Shown: positions 1 through 8,890, counted from the stretch's first letter. The stretch: DNA of 64,000 bases from Flagellimonas nanhaiensis (GCF_003382275.1 NZ_QTJX01000003.1:248001-312000); one strand, 5' to 3'. The notes: generated from the sequence alone by a model not told the origin. Made by a program: numbers and translations.

Positions 1-1
1 T

Positions 2-1378
2 TTCATTACCAGTTTAACCACAGTAATAGGTTTTTTAACCCTTAACTATGGCGATGTGCCTCCATTCTGGGATTTGGGAAATACTGTGGCATTTGGAATG
101 TGTATGGCATTTTTGTTTTCCACTACCACATTGCCTGCGTTGATGGCCATTTTTCCTATATGGAAATCTAAAAAGGTTCAAAAACAGACCACACCAAAAA
201 TTAGCGGATATACCAGATTGGGTGAATATGTGGTTGGGCAACCAGTTAAGTTGACCGTTATTTCCCTTGCCGTAATTGGAATGTTGGCCTATTTGGCCAG
301 TAAGAATGTCTTTAATGATGAGTTTGTGGAATATTTTGACACTACCGTTCAGTTTAGACAAGACAGCGACTTTATCAATGAGAACCTCACTGGATTCTAT
401 AATGTTGAATTTTCAGTGGGAAGTGGAGAAAGTGGCGGAATTAACAATCCGGAGTATCTACAAAAACTCAATCAGTTTGAAGATTGGTTGAATGAACAAC
501 CAGAGGTGGTCCATGTAAATGCCTTTAGCGAAGTGGCCAGAAGGGTGAATCGATCAATGCATGGTGATGATGAATCATTCTATCGGGTACCGGACAACAG
601 GGAAGAGGCTGCACAATATCTGTTGCTATATGAGCTATCCCTTCCGTTTGGACTGGATTTGAACAATCAAATCAATGTGGACAAGTCGGAATCTAGGGTT
701 ACGGTAACATTAGAAAACAACTCCAGCGCAGAAATGATAGCTTTTGCAGAACGCTCAGAAAAATGGTTGCGAGACAATGCACCTGAAGCTATGCATTCGT
801 TGGGGGTGAGTCCAACTTTGATGTTCTCCAAATTGGGTTTCCGACAAGCAGAGAGCATGTTCAAAGGAAACATTATCGCACTATTGCTTATTTCTTTGGT
901 ACTCATGATTGCCTTGAGGAACGTTAAGCTGGGACTGTTGAGTATCATTCCCAATGTAACGCCTGTACTGGTAGGATTTGGACTATGGTATCTCCTCAAA
1001 GGAACCATCAACACGGGAATGGTGATTGTTTTTGGTATGACACTGGGAATCATTGTTGATGATACCGTACACTTCATGAGCAAGTTCCTGCGTGCACGAA
1101 GGGAATTGGGTTACGATGCCAAGGATGCAATCATCTATGCTTTTGAAACCGTTGGAAAAGCATTGGTAACAACTACTGCGGTACTTCTTGCTGGTTTTGT
1201 GGTACTGTCCACATCCTCGTTTGCCTTGAACAGTTATATGGCCCGTATTACCGTAATCATCATTGTGGCGGCATTGATCATAGATTTCATCTTGTTGCCC
1301 TCACTTTTGATTTTGGTCAGCAAAGAGAAAAAGGAAGCTGTTTCAGCTTCCAAAGTACAAGTTCAATTAGATAAATAA
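2..1378 (+). CDS. RND-superfamily (MMPL) exporter, C-terminal part
   Basis: The reading frame is open to the left edge of the window, so the N-terminal part is missing; 458 residues are visible. They contain the last helices of a first membrane bundle, a soluble periplasmic segment (about residues 85-280), and a second bundle of hydrophobic helices (about 285-450). A charged Asp-Asp pair lies inside a helix (GMTLGIIVDDTVHF), as expected for proton-coupled RND/MMPL pumps. The family moves lipids or hydrophobic compounds out of the inner membrane. The next two genes encode a LolA-like carrier and an outer-membrane barrel, so the substrate is probably a lipid delivered to the outer membrane (inference). 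Confidence 0.85.
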   Translation, partial: FITSLTTVIGFLTLNYGDVPPFWDLGNTVAFGMCMAFLFSTTTLPALMAIFPIWKSKKVQKQTTPKISGYTRLGEYVVGQPVKLTVISLAVIGMLAYLASKNVFNDEFVEYFDTTVQFRQDSDFINENLTGFYNVEFSVGSGESGGINNPEYLQKLNQFEDWLNEQPEVVHVNAFSEVARRVNRSMHGDDESFYRVPDNREEAAQYLLLYELSLPFGLDLNNQINVDKSESRVTVTLENNSSAEMIAFAERSEKWLRDNAPEAMHSLGVSPTLMFSKLGFRQAESMFKGNIIALLLISLVLMIALRNVKLGLLSIIPNVTPVLVGFGLWYLLKGTINTGMVIVFGMTLGIIVDDTVHFMSKFLRARRELGYDAKDAIIYAFETVGKALVTTTAVLLAGFVVLSTSSFALNSYMARITVIIIVAALIIDFILLPSLLILVSKEKKEAVSASKVQVQLDK

Positions 1379-1403
1379 ATCAATTCAAATACAAACAGAT
1401 CAG

Positions 1404-2186
1404 ATGAGAAAAAGTAAATTTTTAATAGCGATTTTTAGTGCCTTCTTTACGGTTGCCGTTGGGTTTTCACAATCGGCGGAAGAACGTGGATTGCAAATTG
1501 CCAAAGCGGCAGAAAAGGCAGACGAAGGATTTGGAAGCTCCATTGTAGAGCTCAAAATGACCTTGAAGAACAAGAACGGTCAGACTAGTGAGCGTTTTTT
1601 GACCACACAGACATTGGAACTTACCGAAGATGGGGATAAATCCCTGATTGTTTTTGAAAGCCCAAAAGATGTTAAGGGAACGGCAACCCTGACCTTTACC
1701 CACAAAGTGGGAGCAGATGACCAGTGGCTGTATTTGCCGTCCATCAAAAGGGTGAAGCGGATATCTTCCAATAATAAATCAGGCCCTTTTGTAGGAAGCG
1801 AGTTCGCCTATGAGGACCTTTCTTCCCAAGAGGTGGAAAAATATGCATACAAATTTCTGAAGGCAGAAGGAGAATTGTTGCTAGTGGAACAAGACCCTGT
1901 AGATCCAAAGTCGGGGTACACTAGAAGAGTGGTTACCTATAATAAGGACAAAGGATATCGTCTAGAAAAAGTTGAATTCTATGACCGAAAAAATGCCTTA
2001 TTGAAAACGTTGACCTATAGCGATTATAAACTCTATAAAAACAAATTTTGGAGAGCATTGACCTTCAATATGGTCAACCATCAAAGTAATAAAGAAACGC
2101 TGTTGAATTTCGGCGAATATAATTTTGGCGCCGAATTGGCGGAAGAAGACTTTACCGAAGTTGCCCTGAAAAGAGTGGGCAGGTAG
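1404..2186 (+). CDS. Outer membrane lipoprotein-sorting protein (LolA-like)
   Basis: 260 residues with a signal peptide cleaved near residue 22 (ending VGFSQ). The body matches the LolA-like family often annotated as outer membrane lipoprotein-sorting protein (COG2834). Characteristic stretches are DDQWLYLPSIKRVKRI and FVGSEFAYEDLSSQ. The fold is a half-barrel that carries lipid across the periplasm. It starts 25 bp after the RND exporter stop and is read in the same direction, so the two are probably co-transcribed. It is distinct from canonical LolA and usually accompanies MMPL exporters, so it more likely carries the exporter's lipid substrate than general lipoproteins (inference). Confidence 0.82.
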   Translation: MRKSKFLIAIFSAFFTVAVGFSQSAEERGLQIAKAAEKADEGFGSSIVELKMTLKNKNGQTSERFLTTQTLELTEDGDKSLIVFESPKDVKGTATLTFTHKVGADDQWLYLPSIKRVKRISSNNKSGPFVGSEFAYEDLSSQEVEKYAYKFLKAEGELLLVEQDPVDPKSGYTRRVVTYNKDKGYRLEKVEFYDRKNALLKTLTYSDYKLYKNKFWRALTFNMVNHQSNKETLLNFGEYNFGAELAEEDFTEVALKRVGR

Positions 2187-2296
2187 TTTTATTTCACATA
2201 AGTTGATTGATTGTCATTGCCAAGGTGCAGGCTTTTAGGTTTGAATGTTATAGAAAAGTTTGTAGCTCCCTTGGCTTTGGCTTTCAATAGGCATAC

Positions 2297-3520
2297 ATGA
2301 CAAAATTTATGAAGAGATTATCGAATTTAAAATTTCAGATAATTGCCTTTTGTTTGTTGGTTCCTACTTTGGGGTTGTCCCAAGAGAAAGAAAAACCTGT
2401 TCAGGATGTTGAATTGGAAATTGAAGCCGAGTACCGTTATTTTTTGGACGAAGCTAACTTTTCTGACCAATTGGACCACTATCCCTCTTTGGCAATGAGT
2501 CCAGAATATTCCTTGGAATGGAACAAGGGGTATGAAAGCATCAATTTCACCGGATTTTTTCGCTTGGACCGAGATGATGAACGAACCCACTGGGACATTC
2601 GCGAACTCTACTATCAAAAAGCAAAAGGCAATTGGGAATTGAGCGTTGGGCTTAAAAAAATCTACTGGGGTGTTGCGGAAAGCAACCATTTGGTAGATAT
2701 CATCAATCAGACCGATGCCGTGGAAACTTTTGATGGAGAGGAGAAATTGGGTCAACCCATGGTCCAGTTCAGCTATATTACCAACAAATTGGGCACCTTC
2801 GATTTCTATTATCTGCCCTACCACAGAAAACGTACGTTTCCGGGAAGAAAGGGTAGACTGCGTTTTGGAACGGTAATCGATAAAGATGATTTGGGTTATG
2901 AAAGTGGAGCAGAGGAGTGGAGACAGGATTTAGCTGTAAGATGGAAACACTACTTTGGAATTTTTGATGTTGGCCTCTCCCATTTTTATGGAACAGGAAG
3001 AGAACCTCTTTTTGTGTTCGATGAGCAAGGAAACATCAACGCATTTTATCCAGTGATCAATCAAACAGGATTGGATCTGCAGATTACACACAATGCATTT
3101 TTATGGAAGGTGGAGTCCATTTACAGAAATGCAGATGCACAGGATTTTTTGGCCTTGGTGGCCGGATTGGAATATACCTTCAGCAATATAGATGGCAACG
3201 GACTGGATATTGGATTGTTGGGGGAGTATTTGTACGACGAGCGGGACGAGCTGTCCTTGAACGCTCTTCAAAATGACATATTCTTTGGAAGTCGAATTGC
3301 CTTCAACGATGTACAGGACACTTCTATATTGATTGGTGGCATCACTGATTTGGAATCGAGCAGTAAGATATTCAGTTTAGAGGCTTCCAGGCGTTTTGGC
3401 TCCAACTGGCGAGCAGAGATAGAGGCACGGATTTTCAATGATATAGATGACTCAGAATTGATACTTTCCAACTTTAGGGAAGACAGCTTCCTACGTTTTA
3501 CCCTGTCAAGATTCTTTTAA
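2297..3520 (+). CDS. Predicted outer-membrane beta-barrel protein of the RND/LolA-like cluster
   Basis: 407 residues with a signal peptide (hydrophobic stretch, then GLSQ near residue 29). The rest is rich in alternating aromatic and polar strands and ends in Phe-Phe, the usual C-terminal signal of an outer-membrane barrel. I do not recognise a named family with certainty; it resembles the DUF1302-type barrels that accompany RND/MMPL exporters in Proteobacteria. It lies 110 bp after the LolA-like gene and is followed by a strong terminator, which closes the unit. ATG at 2297 is used; Met5 at 2309 is an equally possible start. Likely role: outer-membrane acceptor or channel for the exported lipid (inference). 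Confidence 0.7.
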   Translation: MTKFMKRLSNLKFQIIAFCLLVPTLGLSQEKEKPVQDVELEIEAEYRYFLDEANFSDQLDHYPSLAMSPEYSLEWNKGYESINFTGFFRLDRDDERTHWDIRELYYQKAKGNWELSVGLKKIYWGVAESNHLVDIINQTDAVETFDGEEKLGQPMVQFSYITNKLGTFDFYYLPYHRKRTFPGRKGRLRFGTVIDKDDLGYESGAEEWRQDLAVRWKHYFGIFDVGLSHFYGTGREPLFVFDEQGNINAFYPVINQTGLDLQITHNAFLWKVESIYRNADAQDFLALVAGLEYTFSNIDGNGLDIGLLGEYLYDERDELSLNALQNDIFFGSRIAFNDVQDTSILIGGITDLESSSKIFSLEASRRFGSNWRAEIEARIFNDIDDSELILSNFREDSFLRFTLSRFF

Positions 3521-3553
3521 GCTAACTCAAACTTATCTTGTTTAAGGACTATG

Positions 3554-3586
3554 AAAGCCCCCAATCTAAAGATTGGGGCTTTTTTT
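3554..3586 (+). terminator. Intrinsic terminator after the barrel gene
   Basis: A stem of CCCCAATC pairing with GATTGGGG, with a TAAA loop and a following T-run. It lies between convergent genes and, with an A-run on the other arm, could act in both directions. Confidence 0.85.
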
Positions 3587-3600
3587 GCTTAGATTATAAA

Positions 3601-4473
3601 TTACTTTGAAGTGTAAAACCAATAGCTAATACCAATTGACACATAAAATGCGGAGTCCAAATCCTCTTCAAACATACCATCAACAGTTGTGATGGCAGAG
3701 GGGCTTTGAGGAAAGACAATGGCCGGTGAAAGAGAAAAAATAAATTTTTTGATGTAAAGGTCCATTGTCAGGTCGAATTCAATACTCATCAGGTCAAAAC
3801 TAGTGACCTCTTCAATCATGATATTGCCTGTAATTATATCACCACCACCTTTCCCTTTCCCTTTTCGGTTACCTAATCTACTGCTTTGGTAGTATTCCTG
3901 ATAAAAATTCTGAGAACCTCCATAAAATGCAATGGATGGGGTTATATGCAAGTTTTCATCTACAGTTTTGAAGAGCTTTCCAATGGAACCTCCTAAAAAG
4001 ATATCGGCTTCCCCTTCCTGTGTAAAGTATACACTAGCCAGGATTGAGGTTTGTAATACCTTGAAATCGTATCCCAAGCTTCCGGTGATGTCGGCGATAA
4101 CTTCCGACTGCACGTTGTAACTTTCTTCACTGTAAAAATATCCAGTGCCCGAAAAATAACCACTCAATTTTTCCGAACCAAAATGGAAACCTGCCGTCAA
4201 AAGAAATAAATCTACCCTACGTTCCTCTAATCGTGTTAGATAGGACAATGATGCATCTGCATAAAAACCTGAAGCATCATAATAGCCAATGGAAGGCATT
4301 ACATATGGAGCGGAAATGGAATCCTTACGACCCATGAACACAGCATCACTGATAAAACTAACATCGGTCAAAACATAGGAAAATTCCTTGCTTACCTTGG
4401 TTTTTTTGGCCTCTTGTGTCATGACCAGCCAAGGCAATAGTAGGAGCGACCAAAAAAAGGGGCGCCGTTTCAT
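3601..4473 (-). CDS. Hypothetical exported protein, probable outer-membrane barrel
   Basis: 290 residues with a clear signal peptide (MKRRPFF followed by a Leu-rich core, cleavage near VMTQ). The remainder alternates hydrophobic and polar residues with many Tyr/Phe and ends in a strand-like ISYWFYTSK, consistent with a transmembrane beta-barrel. A low-complexity GKGKGGG segment near residue 210 interrupts the pattern and may be a surface loop. I do not recognise the family. It begins 33 bp downstream of the DUF6799 gene on the same strand, so the two may share a transcript. Confidence 0.6.
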   Translation of the reverse strand: MKRRPFFWSLLLLPWLVMTQEAKKTKVSKEFSYVLTDVSFISDAVFMGRKDSISAPYVMPSIGYYDASGFYADASLSYLTRLEERRVDLFLLTAGFHFGSEKLSGYFSGTGYFYSEESYNVQSEVIADITGSLGYDFKVLQTSILASVYFTQEGEADIFLGGSIGKLFKTVDENLHITPSIAFYGGSQNFYQEYYQSSRLGNRKGKGKGGGDIITGNIMIEEVTSFDLMSIEFDLTMDLYIKKFIFSLSPAIVFPQSPSAITTVDGMFEEDLDSAFYVSIGISYWFYTSK

Positions 4474-4506
4474 GGGATTTCAATTTTGTTTAAAAGAATC
4501 TTGAAT

Positions 4507-5196
4507 TTATAAAGTGCTGTTTTTCCCTTTTTTCTTCATAGGTTTTTTTAGGGGATTTTTCTTCATCATCTTTTTCTGTGGCATGTGTTTCTTTACAAAT
4601 TCTTTTCTAAATTGATGTTGGTTTCGGAACAATTTCCCGTCCATGTTTAAACATTCGCCATCCTTCAGACGAAGCTGCTTTCGCTCTTTGTTCAGATATG
4701 TTCCATCCGGATTCACAACCACATCACTACCAAGATTCAGCTGCTGTTGCAAACGTTGTTGAGAACGGGTCCTTACCTGAAGGGCTTCACCATCCACCAT
4801 CATCACCATATAGCGGTTTTGGTTCCTGTTCCTGATTTGTTCTTGGTTCAATCCCTTGTTTTCTTGTTGCACTTTGTACCGATACTGGTATTCATTGCGG
4901 TATCTCACACCATCCATATCCAAGCATTCGCCATCGCGAAGCTGGAGTCGGTCCCTATCCCTATCTCGAATCGGGATTGCATAGGTGCCATCAGGGTAAA
5001 CTTCAGTGCCATCGTTGAGGACCAATTTATCTTGGATACGAAGTTGACCTCTATCACGGATCTGAAGCAAATCTCCATCAACCATCATTAGGCGGGTCTG
5101 ATCACGATCCCTATCTTGGACCTGATCCTTGTCTTGTGCTACTAGTGTCATGCTTCCCAGAAGTATGAACACCATCATCATGACATAACTTTTCAT
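4507..5196 (-). CDS. Secreted protein with two DUF6799-type repeats
   Basis: 229 residues from the ATG at 5196. The longer frame begins at a TTG at 5250 but would place 18 unlikely residues before the signal peptide, so the internal ATG is preferred. After the signal peptide (MMMVFILLGSMTLVAQ) come two copies of a module of about 60-70 residues. Each runs from an MMVDG..LQ(I/V)R motif through a PDGTY motif to LRL/LKDGEC(L)(D/N)MDG, which is the pattern of the Bacteroidota domain DUF6799. Arg/Asp/Gln-rich runs (DKDQVQDRDRDQ) separate the modules, and the C-terminus is Lys-rich. Function is unknown; both modules keep a Cys in DGEC. Confidence 0.75.
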   Translation of the reverse strand: MKSYVMMMVFILLGSMTLVAQDKDQVQDRDRDQTRLMMVDGDLLQIRDRGQLRIQDKLVLNDGTEVYPDGTYAIPIRDRDRDRLQLRDGECLDMDGVRYRNEYQYRYKVQQENKGLNQEQIRNRNQNRYMVMMVDGEALQVRTRSQQRLQQQLNLGSDVVVNPDGTYLNKERKQLRLKDGECLNMDGKLFRNQHQFRKEFVKKHMPQKKMMKKNPLKKPMKKKGKNSTL

Positions 5197-5350
5197 TTTT
5201 TGGAATTTTGTAAATCGAACCAAGTTATAGTTGTTGGAGGAAGAGCGCAATGATTTAAATCAATTCAATGATAATTTTGTTGTTTTCTTTGAAGAAGGAA
5301 CAGAGAATAAAAGAAACAAAAAAGCCGAGATTTATATCTCGGCTGATCTG

Positions 5351-5435
5351 TACTCGAGGCGGGACTTGAACCCGCACGGGCAAAATGCCCACAGGATTTT
5401 AAGTCCGGCGTGTCTACCAATTCCACCACTCGAGC
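5351..5435 (-). tRNA. tRNA-Leu (anticodon TAA)
   Basis: On the minus strand the sequence folds as an 85-nt class II tRNA. The acceptor GCTCGAG pairs with CTCGAGT, and the D-arm contains GGTAGACAC. The anticodon loop is ACTTAAAATC with anticodon TAA. There is a long variable arm (GTGGGCATTTTGCCC) and a T-arm GCGGGTTCAAGTCCCGC; CCA is not encoded. Its first 26 nt and 9 bp of upstream flank recur 292 bp away, beyond a GIY-YIG gene. Confidence 0.95.
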
Positions 5436-5444
5436 AGGACTTAA
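5410..5444 (-). repeat. Direct repeat, intact copy: 5' end of tRNA-Leu plus flank
   Basis: These 35 bp cover nucleotides 1-26 of tRNA-Leu and 9 bp upstream of it. The same 35 bp are found at 5726-5780, where a 20-bp palindrome interrupts them. The GIY-YIG gene lies between the two copies. Confidence 0.85.
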
Positions 5445-5465
5445 TTTTTGATGATCTTACTAATT

Positions 5466-5708
5466 TTAATTTCGGACCAAACTTTTCAGGAATTCCTTTC
5501 CAACTCCTGATTTCAATTTTTTCTCATAAATTCTAGCCTCTGACCTTGTTTTGAATTCCTTTTCAAAAATTAAAACAAAAGGGCCATAGGGCCTGGTTGT
5601 TTTGTTCTTTCCTGAATTATGCTCATTTAGCCTTCGTTCAATGTTGGAGGTGATTCCAACATAAATATAGTTTCTTTTTAAACTACTTAGGGCGTATGTA
5701 TAGAACAT
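5466..5708 (-). CDS. GIY-YIG nuclease-superfamily small protein
   Basis: 80 residues forming essentially a single GIY-YIG domain. The two beta-strand motifs appear as YTYALSS (residues 3-9) and YIYVGIT (14-20). They are followed by the helix arginine in NIERRLNEHN and the metal-binding glutamate region ARIYEKKLKSG near the end. Family members of this length are stand-alone putative nucleases of unknown cellular role. It is encoded between an intact tRNA-Leu and a partial copy of the same tRNA, on the same strand as both, which suggests the gene and the tRNA piece arrived or duplicated together (inference). Nothing in the catalytic motifs looks broken. Confidence 0.85.
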   Translation of the reverse strand: MFYTYALSSLKRNYIYVGITSNIERRLNEHNSGKNKTTRPYGPFVLIFEKEFKTRSEARIYEKKLKSGVGKEFLKSLVRN

Positions 5709-5725
5709 AATCTCATTCTCAGTCT

Positions 5726-5780
5726 GTGTCTACCAACCTGCCTGCCGGCAGGCAGGTTCCACCACTCGAGCAGGACTTAA
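5726..5780 (-). pseudogene. tRNA-Leu 5' fragment interrupted by a palindrome
   Basis: The 35 bp of 5410-5444 recur here exactly, covering tRNA-Leu nucleotides 1-26 and 9 bp of upstream flank. They are split between tRNA nucleotides 15 and 16 by a 20-bp insert. No anticodon arm follows, so this is a remnant and not a functional tRNA. Confidence 0.85.
5737..5756. repeat. Perfect 20-bp palindrome CCTGCCTGCCGGCAGGCAGG
   Basis: The 20-mer equals its own reverse complement and becomes 24 bp with the flanking AA/TT, which belong to the interrupted tRNA fragment. Removing it restores the tRNA sequence exactly, so it was a clean insertion with no visible target duplication. From memory, this palindrome and close variants are dispersed in many Bacteroidota genomes. 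Confidence 0.85.
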
Positions 5781-5782
5781 AC

Positions 5783-5807
5783 AAAAAAACGCTGCAAGCA
5801 GCGTTTT
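5783..5807 (-). terminator. Intrinsic terminator of tRNA-Gly
   Basis: On the minus strand AACGCTGC pairs with GCAGCGTT around a TT loop and is followed by a T-run, directly downstream of tRNA-Gly. Confidence 0.8.
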
Positions 5808-5808
5808 G

Positions 5809-5881
5809 AGCGAAAAACGGGATTCGAACCCGCGACCTCCACCTTGGCAAGGTGATGCTCTACCAACTGAGCTATTTTCGC
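5809..5881 (-). tRNA. tRNA-Gly (anticodon GCC)
   Basis: 73-nt tRNA on the minus strand. The acceptor GCGAAAA pairs with TTTTCGC, the D-arm is AGCTCAGTTGGTAGAGC, and the anticodon loop CTTGCCAAG gives GCC. The T-arm contains GGTTCGAATCC; the discriminator base is T and CCA is not encoded. Confidence 0.95.
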
Positions 5882-5956
5882 ATTTTAAAGAACTGAGCAC
5901 TTTTGTAAAGTGCGGATGCAAATTTAATACATTTCTGTAAAAAAGAAAGAAATTTT

Positions 5957-8578
5957 TTAAGAGCTTGCCTTTTTCTTCTTGGTCAACAAACGTTTAATTT
6001 CATTCAGTTTCATCAAGGCCTCAACAGGGGTAAGGGTGTCAATATCCAAATGCAGGATTTCTTCCTTGATTTCTTCCAAAAGCGGATCATCCAGATTAAA
6101 GAAACTAAGCTGCATTTCGTTTTGCGCGGCCTGCAAAGTATCCGTCATTTCCTCACTGGAATGGGATTTTTCCAACTTTTTGAGAATTTTATTGGCTTTT
6201 TGAACCACCTGTTGGGGCATTCCGGCCATTTTTGCCACATGGATTCCAAAACTATGCTCACTTCCCCCGGGGACCAATTTCCGAAGGAAAAGTACATTAT
6301 CCTTCAGTTCTTTTACCGAAACATTGTAATTTTTGATTCGGGTAAAAGTATTGGTCATTTCATTGAGCTCATGATAGTGCGTGGCAAACAAGGTCTTGGC
6401 CCTAGAAGGATGTTCATGCAGATATTCTGAAATGGCCCAGGCGATGGAAATTCCATCATAAGTACTTGTTCCCCTGCCAATTTCGTCCAGGAGGACCAAA
6501 CTTCTTTCCGACAGGTTGTTGAGAATGGAGGCTGTTTCGTTCATTTCCACCATAAAGGTAGATTCGCCCATAGAAATATTGTCACTGGCCCCGACACGGG
6601 TAAAAATCTTGTCCACAATTCCAATATGGGCTTCCGAGGCAGGTACAAAACTTCCCATTTGCGCCAAGAGTACGATGAGGGCGGTTTGCCGTAAAATAGC
6701 CGATTTACCGCTCATATTGGGTCCCGTGATCATGATGATCTGTTGCTCATCCCGATTCAGTAACACATCGTTGGCCACATAGCTTTCGCCCAAGGGCAAT
6801 TGTTTCTCAATAACGGGATGCCTACCATCCTTAATATTCAGTTCCGTGGATTCGTTGATTTCCGGTTCCACATAATTGTTTTCCTTAGCGAGCTGGGCAA
6901 ATCCACAAAGGCAGTCCAACTGAGCAATCAATTGAGCATTTTGTTGCACGGGTGAAATATACTCTTGCATCCACATGAGGAGCTGTTCAAAAAGCTGTTG
7001 CTCTAGAGAGTAAATCCGTTCCTCGGCTCCTAGGATTTTAGCCTCATATTCTTTGAGCTCCTCGGTAATGTAACGTTCTGCATTTACCAAGGTCTGCTTC
7101 CGCACCCAACCTTCGGGAACTTTGTCTTTATGAGTGTTCCGCACCTCAATGTAGTACCCAAAAACGTTGTTGGACGCAATTTTAAGGGAAGAAATTCCAG
7201 TGGCTTCCGTCTCGCGCTCCAGCATTTTGTCCAAATAATCCTTGCTGGAGAACGCCAGGTTTCGCAGCTCGTCTAATTCTTCCGAATAACCTTGGGCAAT
7301 GGTATTTCCTTTGGCAATATTGATGGGAGCCTCTTCGTTGAGTACCTCCTTAATCTTAGAGCGTAGGGTTTCGCAATCGTCCAATTGTTCGCCCATGTTT
7401 TGTAGCGAAGTATTGGAACTTGTTTCGGCCAATTGTTTGATAGGAACAACCGCTTCCAAAGAATTTTTAAGCTGTACAACCTCTTTGGGGTTGATTTTCC
7501 CTGTGGCCAATTTGGAAATGAGACGCTCCAAATCGCCCATTTGTTTGATCCAATGCTGGATTTTTTCTAGTTGACCTTCCTCCGTTTTTAAATGGGATAC
7601 AATCTGATGGCGCTGCTGTATCTTTTCAATATTTTTTAAAGGAAGAGCCAGCCATCGCTTTAAAAGCCTTCCACCCATAGGGGATAAGGTTCTATCAATA
7701 ATATTGAGCAAGGTGACCGCATTCAGGTTGGTGGAGTGGTAGAGTTCCAGATTACGGATGGTAAATCGGTCCATCCATACATATTCCTCCTCTGCAATAC
7801 GTTGAATTTTGTTGATATGCTGTAGCCGGCTATGTTGGGTTTCGGACAAATAGTGCATGATGGCTCCAGAGGCAATTATCCCATGGTTCAAATGCTCAAT
7901 GCCAAAACCCTTAAGGGTTTTGGTCTTAAAATGATTGGTGAGGCTTTCCAGTGCATAATCCTCCTGAAATATCCAGTCTTCCAGATAAAAACTATGGAAA
8001 TGGGTTCCAAAGAGTTCCGTGAATTCTTTTCTGTGGCTTTTGGAAACCAAAATTTCATTGGGCGAAAAGTTTTGGAGCAGCTTGTCCATTTGTTCCATGG
8101 AGCCCTCTGCTGTATAAAACTCTCCTGTGGAAATATCCAGAAAAGAGATGCCTAGTTTATTTCTTCCAAAATGGAGTGCACAAAGAAAGTTGTTGCTCTT
8201 GGAGGATAAGATATCATCATTGAGTGCAACCCCTGGTGTGACCAGTTCCGTGACACCTCGCTTTACGATACTCTTGGTCATTTTGGGGTCTTCCAATTGA
8301 TCGCAAATGGCCACTCGTTGACCTGCCTTTACCAATTTTGGCAAATAGGTGTTTAAAGAATGGTGAGGAAAACCGGCCAACTCTGTTTTATCCCCTCCAT
8401 TGTTTCTGTGGGTAAGGATGATACCCAGAATTTTAGCAGCCTTTACAGCATCTTCTCCAAAGGTTTCATAAAAATCCCCAACGCGGAACAGGAGCAATGC
8501 ATCAGGATGCTTGCTCTTGATAGCATTGTATTGTTGCATTAACGGGGTGACCTTCTTTGTTTTTTTATTGGCTGCCAA
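5957..8578 (-). CDS. mutS: DNA mismatch repair protein MutS
   Basis: 873 residues, full length for MutS. The mismatch-wedging Phe-X-Glu motif is present as F36-Y37-E38 in [14 protein letters not shown]. The connector, core and clamp domains follow. The C-terminal ATPase has a Walker A GPNMSGKS near residue 618 and a Walker [17 protein letters not shown] near 695. MutS binds mismatches and small loops and recruits MutL to start strand excision. The gene stands alone, with tRNA genes downstream and a 312-bp repeat-bearing gap upstream. The start gives the usual short Lys-rich lead-in before TPLMQQY. Confidence 0.97.
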   Translation of the reverse strand: MAANKKTKKVTPLMQQYNAIKSKHPDALLLFRVGDFYETFGEDAVKAAKILGIILTHRNNGGDKTELAGFPHHSLNTYLPKLVKAGQRVAICDQLEDPKMTKSIVKRGVTELVTPGVALNDDILSSKSNNFLCALHFGRNKLGISFLDISTGEFYTAEGSMEQMDKLLQNFSPNEILVSKSHRKEFTELFGTHFHSFYLEDWIFQEDYALESLTNHFKTKTLKGFGIEHLNHGIIASGAIMHYLSETQHSRLQHINKIQRIAEEEYVWMDRFTIRNLELYHSTNLNAVTLLNIIDRTLSPMGGRLLKRWLALPLKNIEKIQQRHQIVSHLKTEEGQLEKIQHWIKQMGDLERLISKLATGKINPKEVVQLKNSLEAVVPIKQLAETSSNTSLQNMGEQLDDCETLRSKIKEVLNEEAPINIAKGNTIAQGYSEELDELRNLAFSSKDYLDKMLERETEATGISSLKIASNNVFGYYIEVRNTHKDKVPEGWVRKQTLVNAERYITEELKEYEAKILGAEERIYSLEQQLFEQLLMWMQEYISPVQQNAQLIAQLDCLCGFAQLAKENNYVEPEINESTELNIKDGRHPVIEKQLPLGESYVANDVLLNRDEQQIIMITGPNMSGKSAILRQTALIVLLAQMGSFVPASEAHIGIVDKIFTRVGASDNISMGESTFMVEMNETASILNNLSERSLVLLDEIGRGTSTYDGISIAWAISEYLHEHPSRAKTLFATHYHELNEMTNTFTRIKNYNVSVKELKDNVLFLRKLVPGGSEHSFGIHVAKMAGMPQQVVQKANKILKKLEKSHSSEEMTDTLQAAQNEMQLSFFNLDDPLLEEIKEEILHLDIDTLTPVEALMKLNEIKRLLTKKKKASS

Positions 8579-8890
8579 AGCGAATGGATTCGGTTATTAT
8601 AGTTAAAGGTTAAAAACCTGCAATTTCATTGCTATTACTTTAGTTTTCATACTGATTGTCATTTCGAACGAAGTGAGAAATCTCATTTTACTTCCAAAAT
8701 CATTAGATTCCTCTTCGTACCTCATTCGGAATGACATCCAAGTGTAAAAAAAATCATTCTTGACGAAAACCGTGGATTTTCAATCCTTAGTGGTTTATTT
8801 TTGCTGAAAAATGAGGTTGGAACGAAAGTACCGTTTTCCAAAAACTTCAAAAATTTTTGTTGATATTTTGGGTATAATGGTTGAAAAAAT
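8579..8890. other. 312-bp intergenic region between divergent mutS and methyltransferase gene
   Basis: It must hold the promoters of both flanking genes. The only structure I can point to is the large imperfect inverted repeat at 8657-8736. No tRNA, ORF or convincing small RNA is visible. Confidence 0.6.
8657..8736. repeat. Flavobacterial REP-like imperfect inverted repeat
   Basis: The arm 8657-8683 begins TGTCATTTCGAACGAAGTGA. The arm 8705-8736 reads, on the opposite strand, TGTCATTCCGAATGAGGTAC. The two arms can form a long imperfect hairpin. A second member of the same family is at 49564-49629 and a decayed one is at 15967-16034. Confidence 0.7.

Noticed and set aside
2187..2296. 110-bp gap as a small RNA locus
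   Set aside because: No hairpin with T-run and no promoter-like pair; simply an intergenic spacer.
5730..5921. 63-residue minus-strand frame across tRNA-Gly
   Set aside because: It is translation of tRNA-Gly, its terminator and the palindrome (peptides like SSVGRAS and PACRQAG); not a protein gene.
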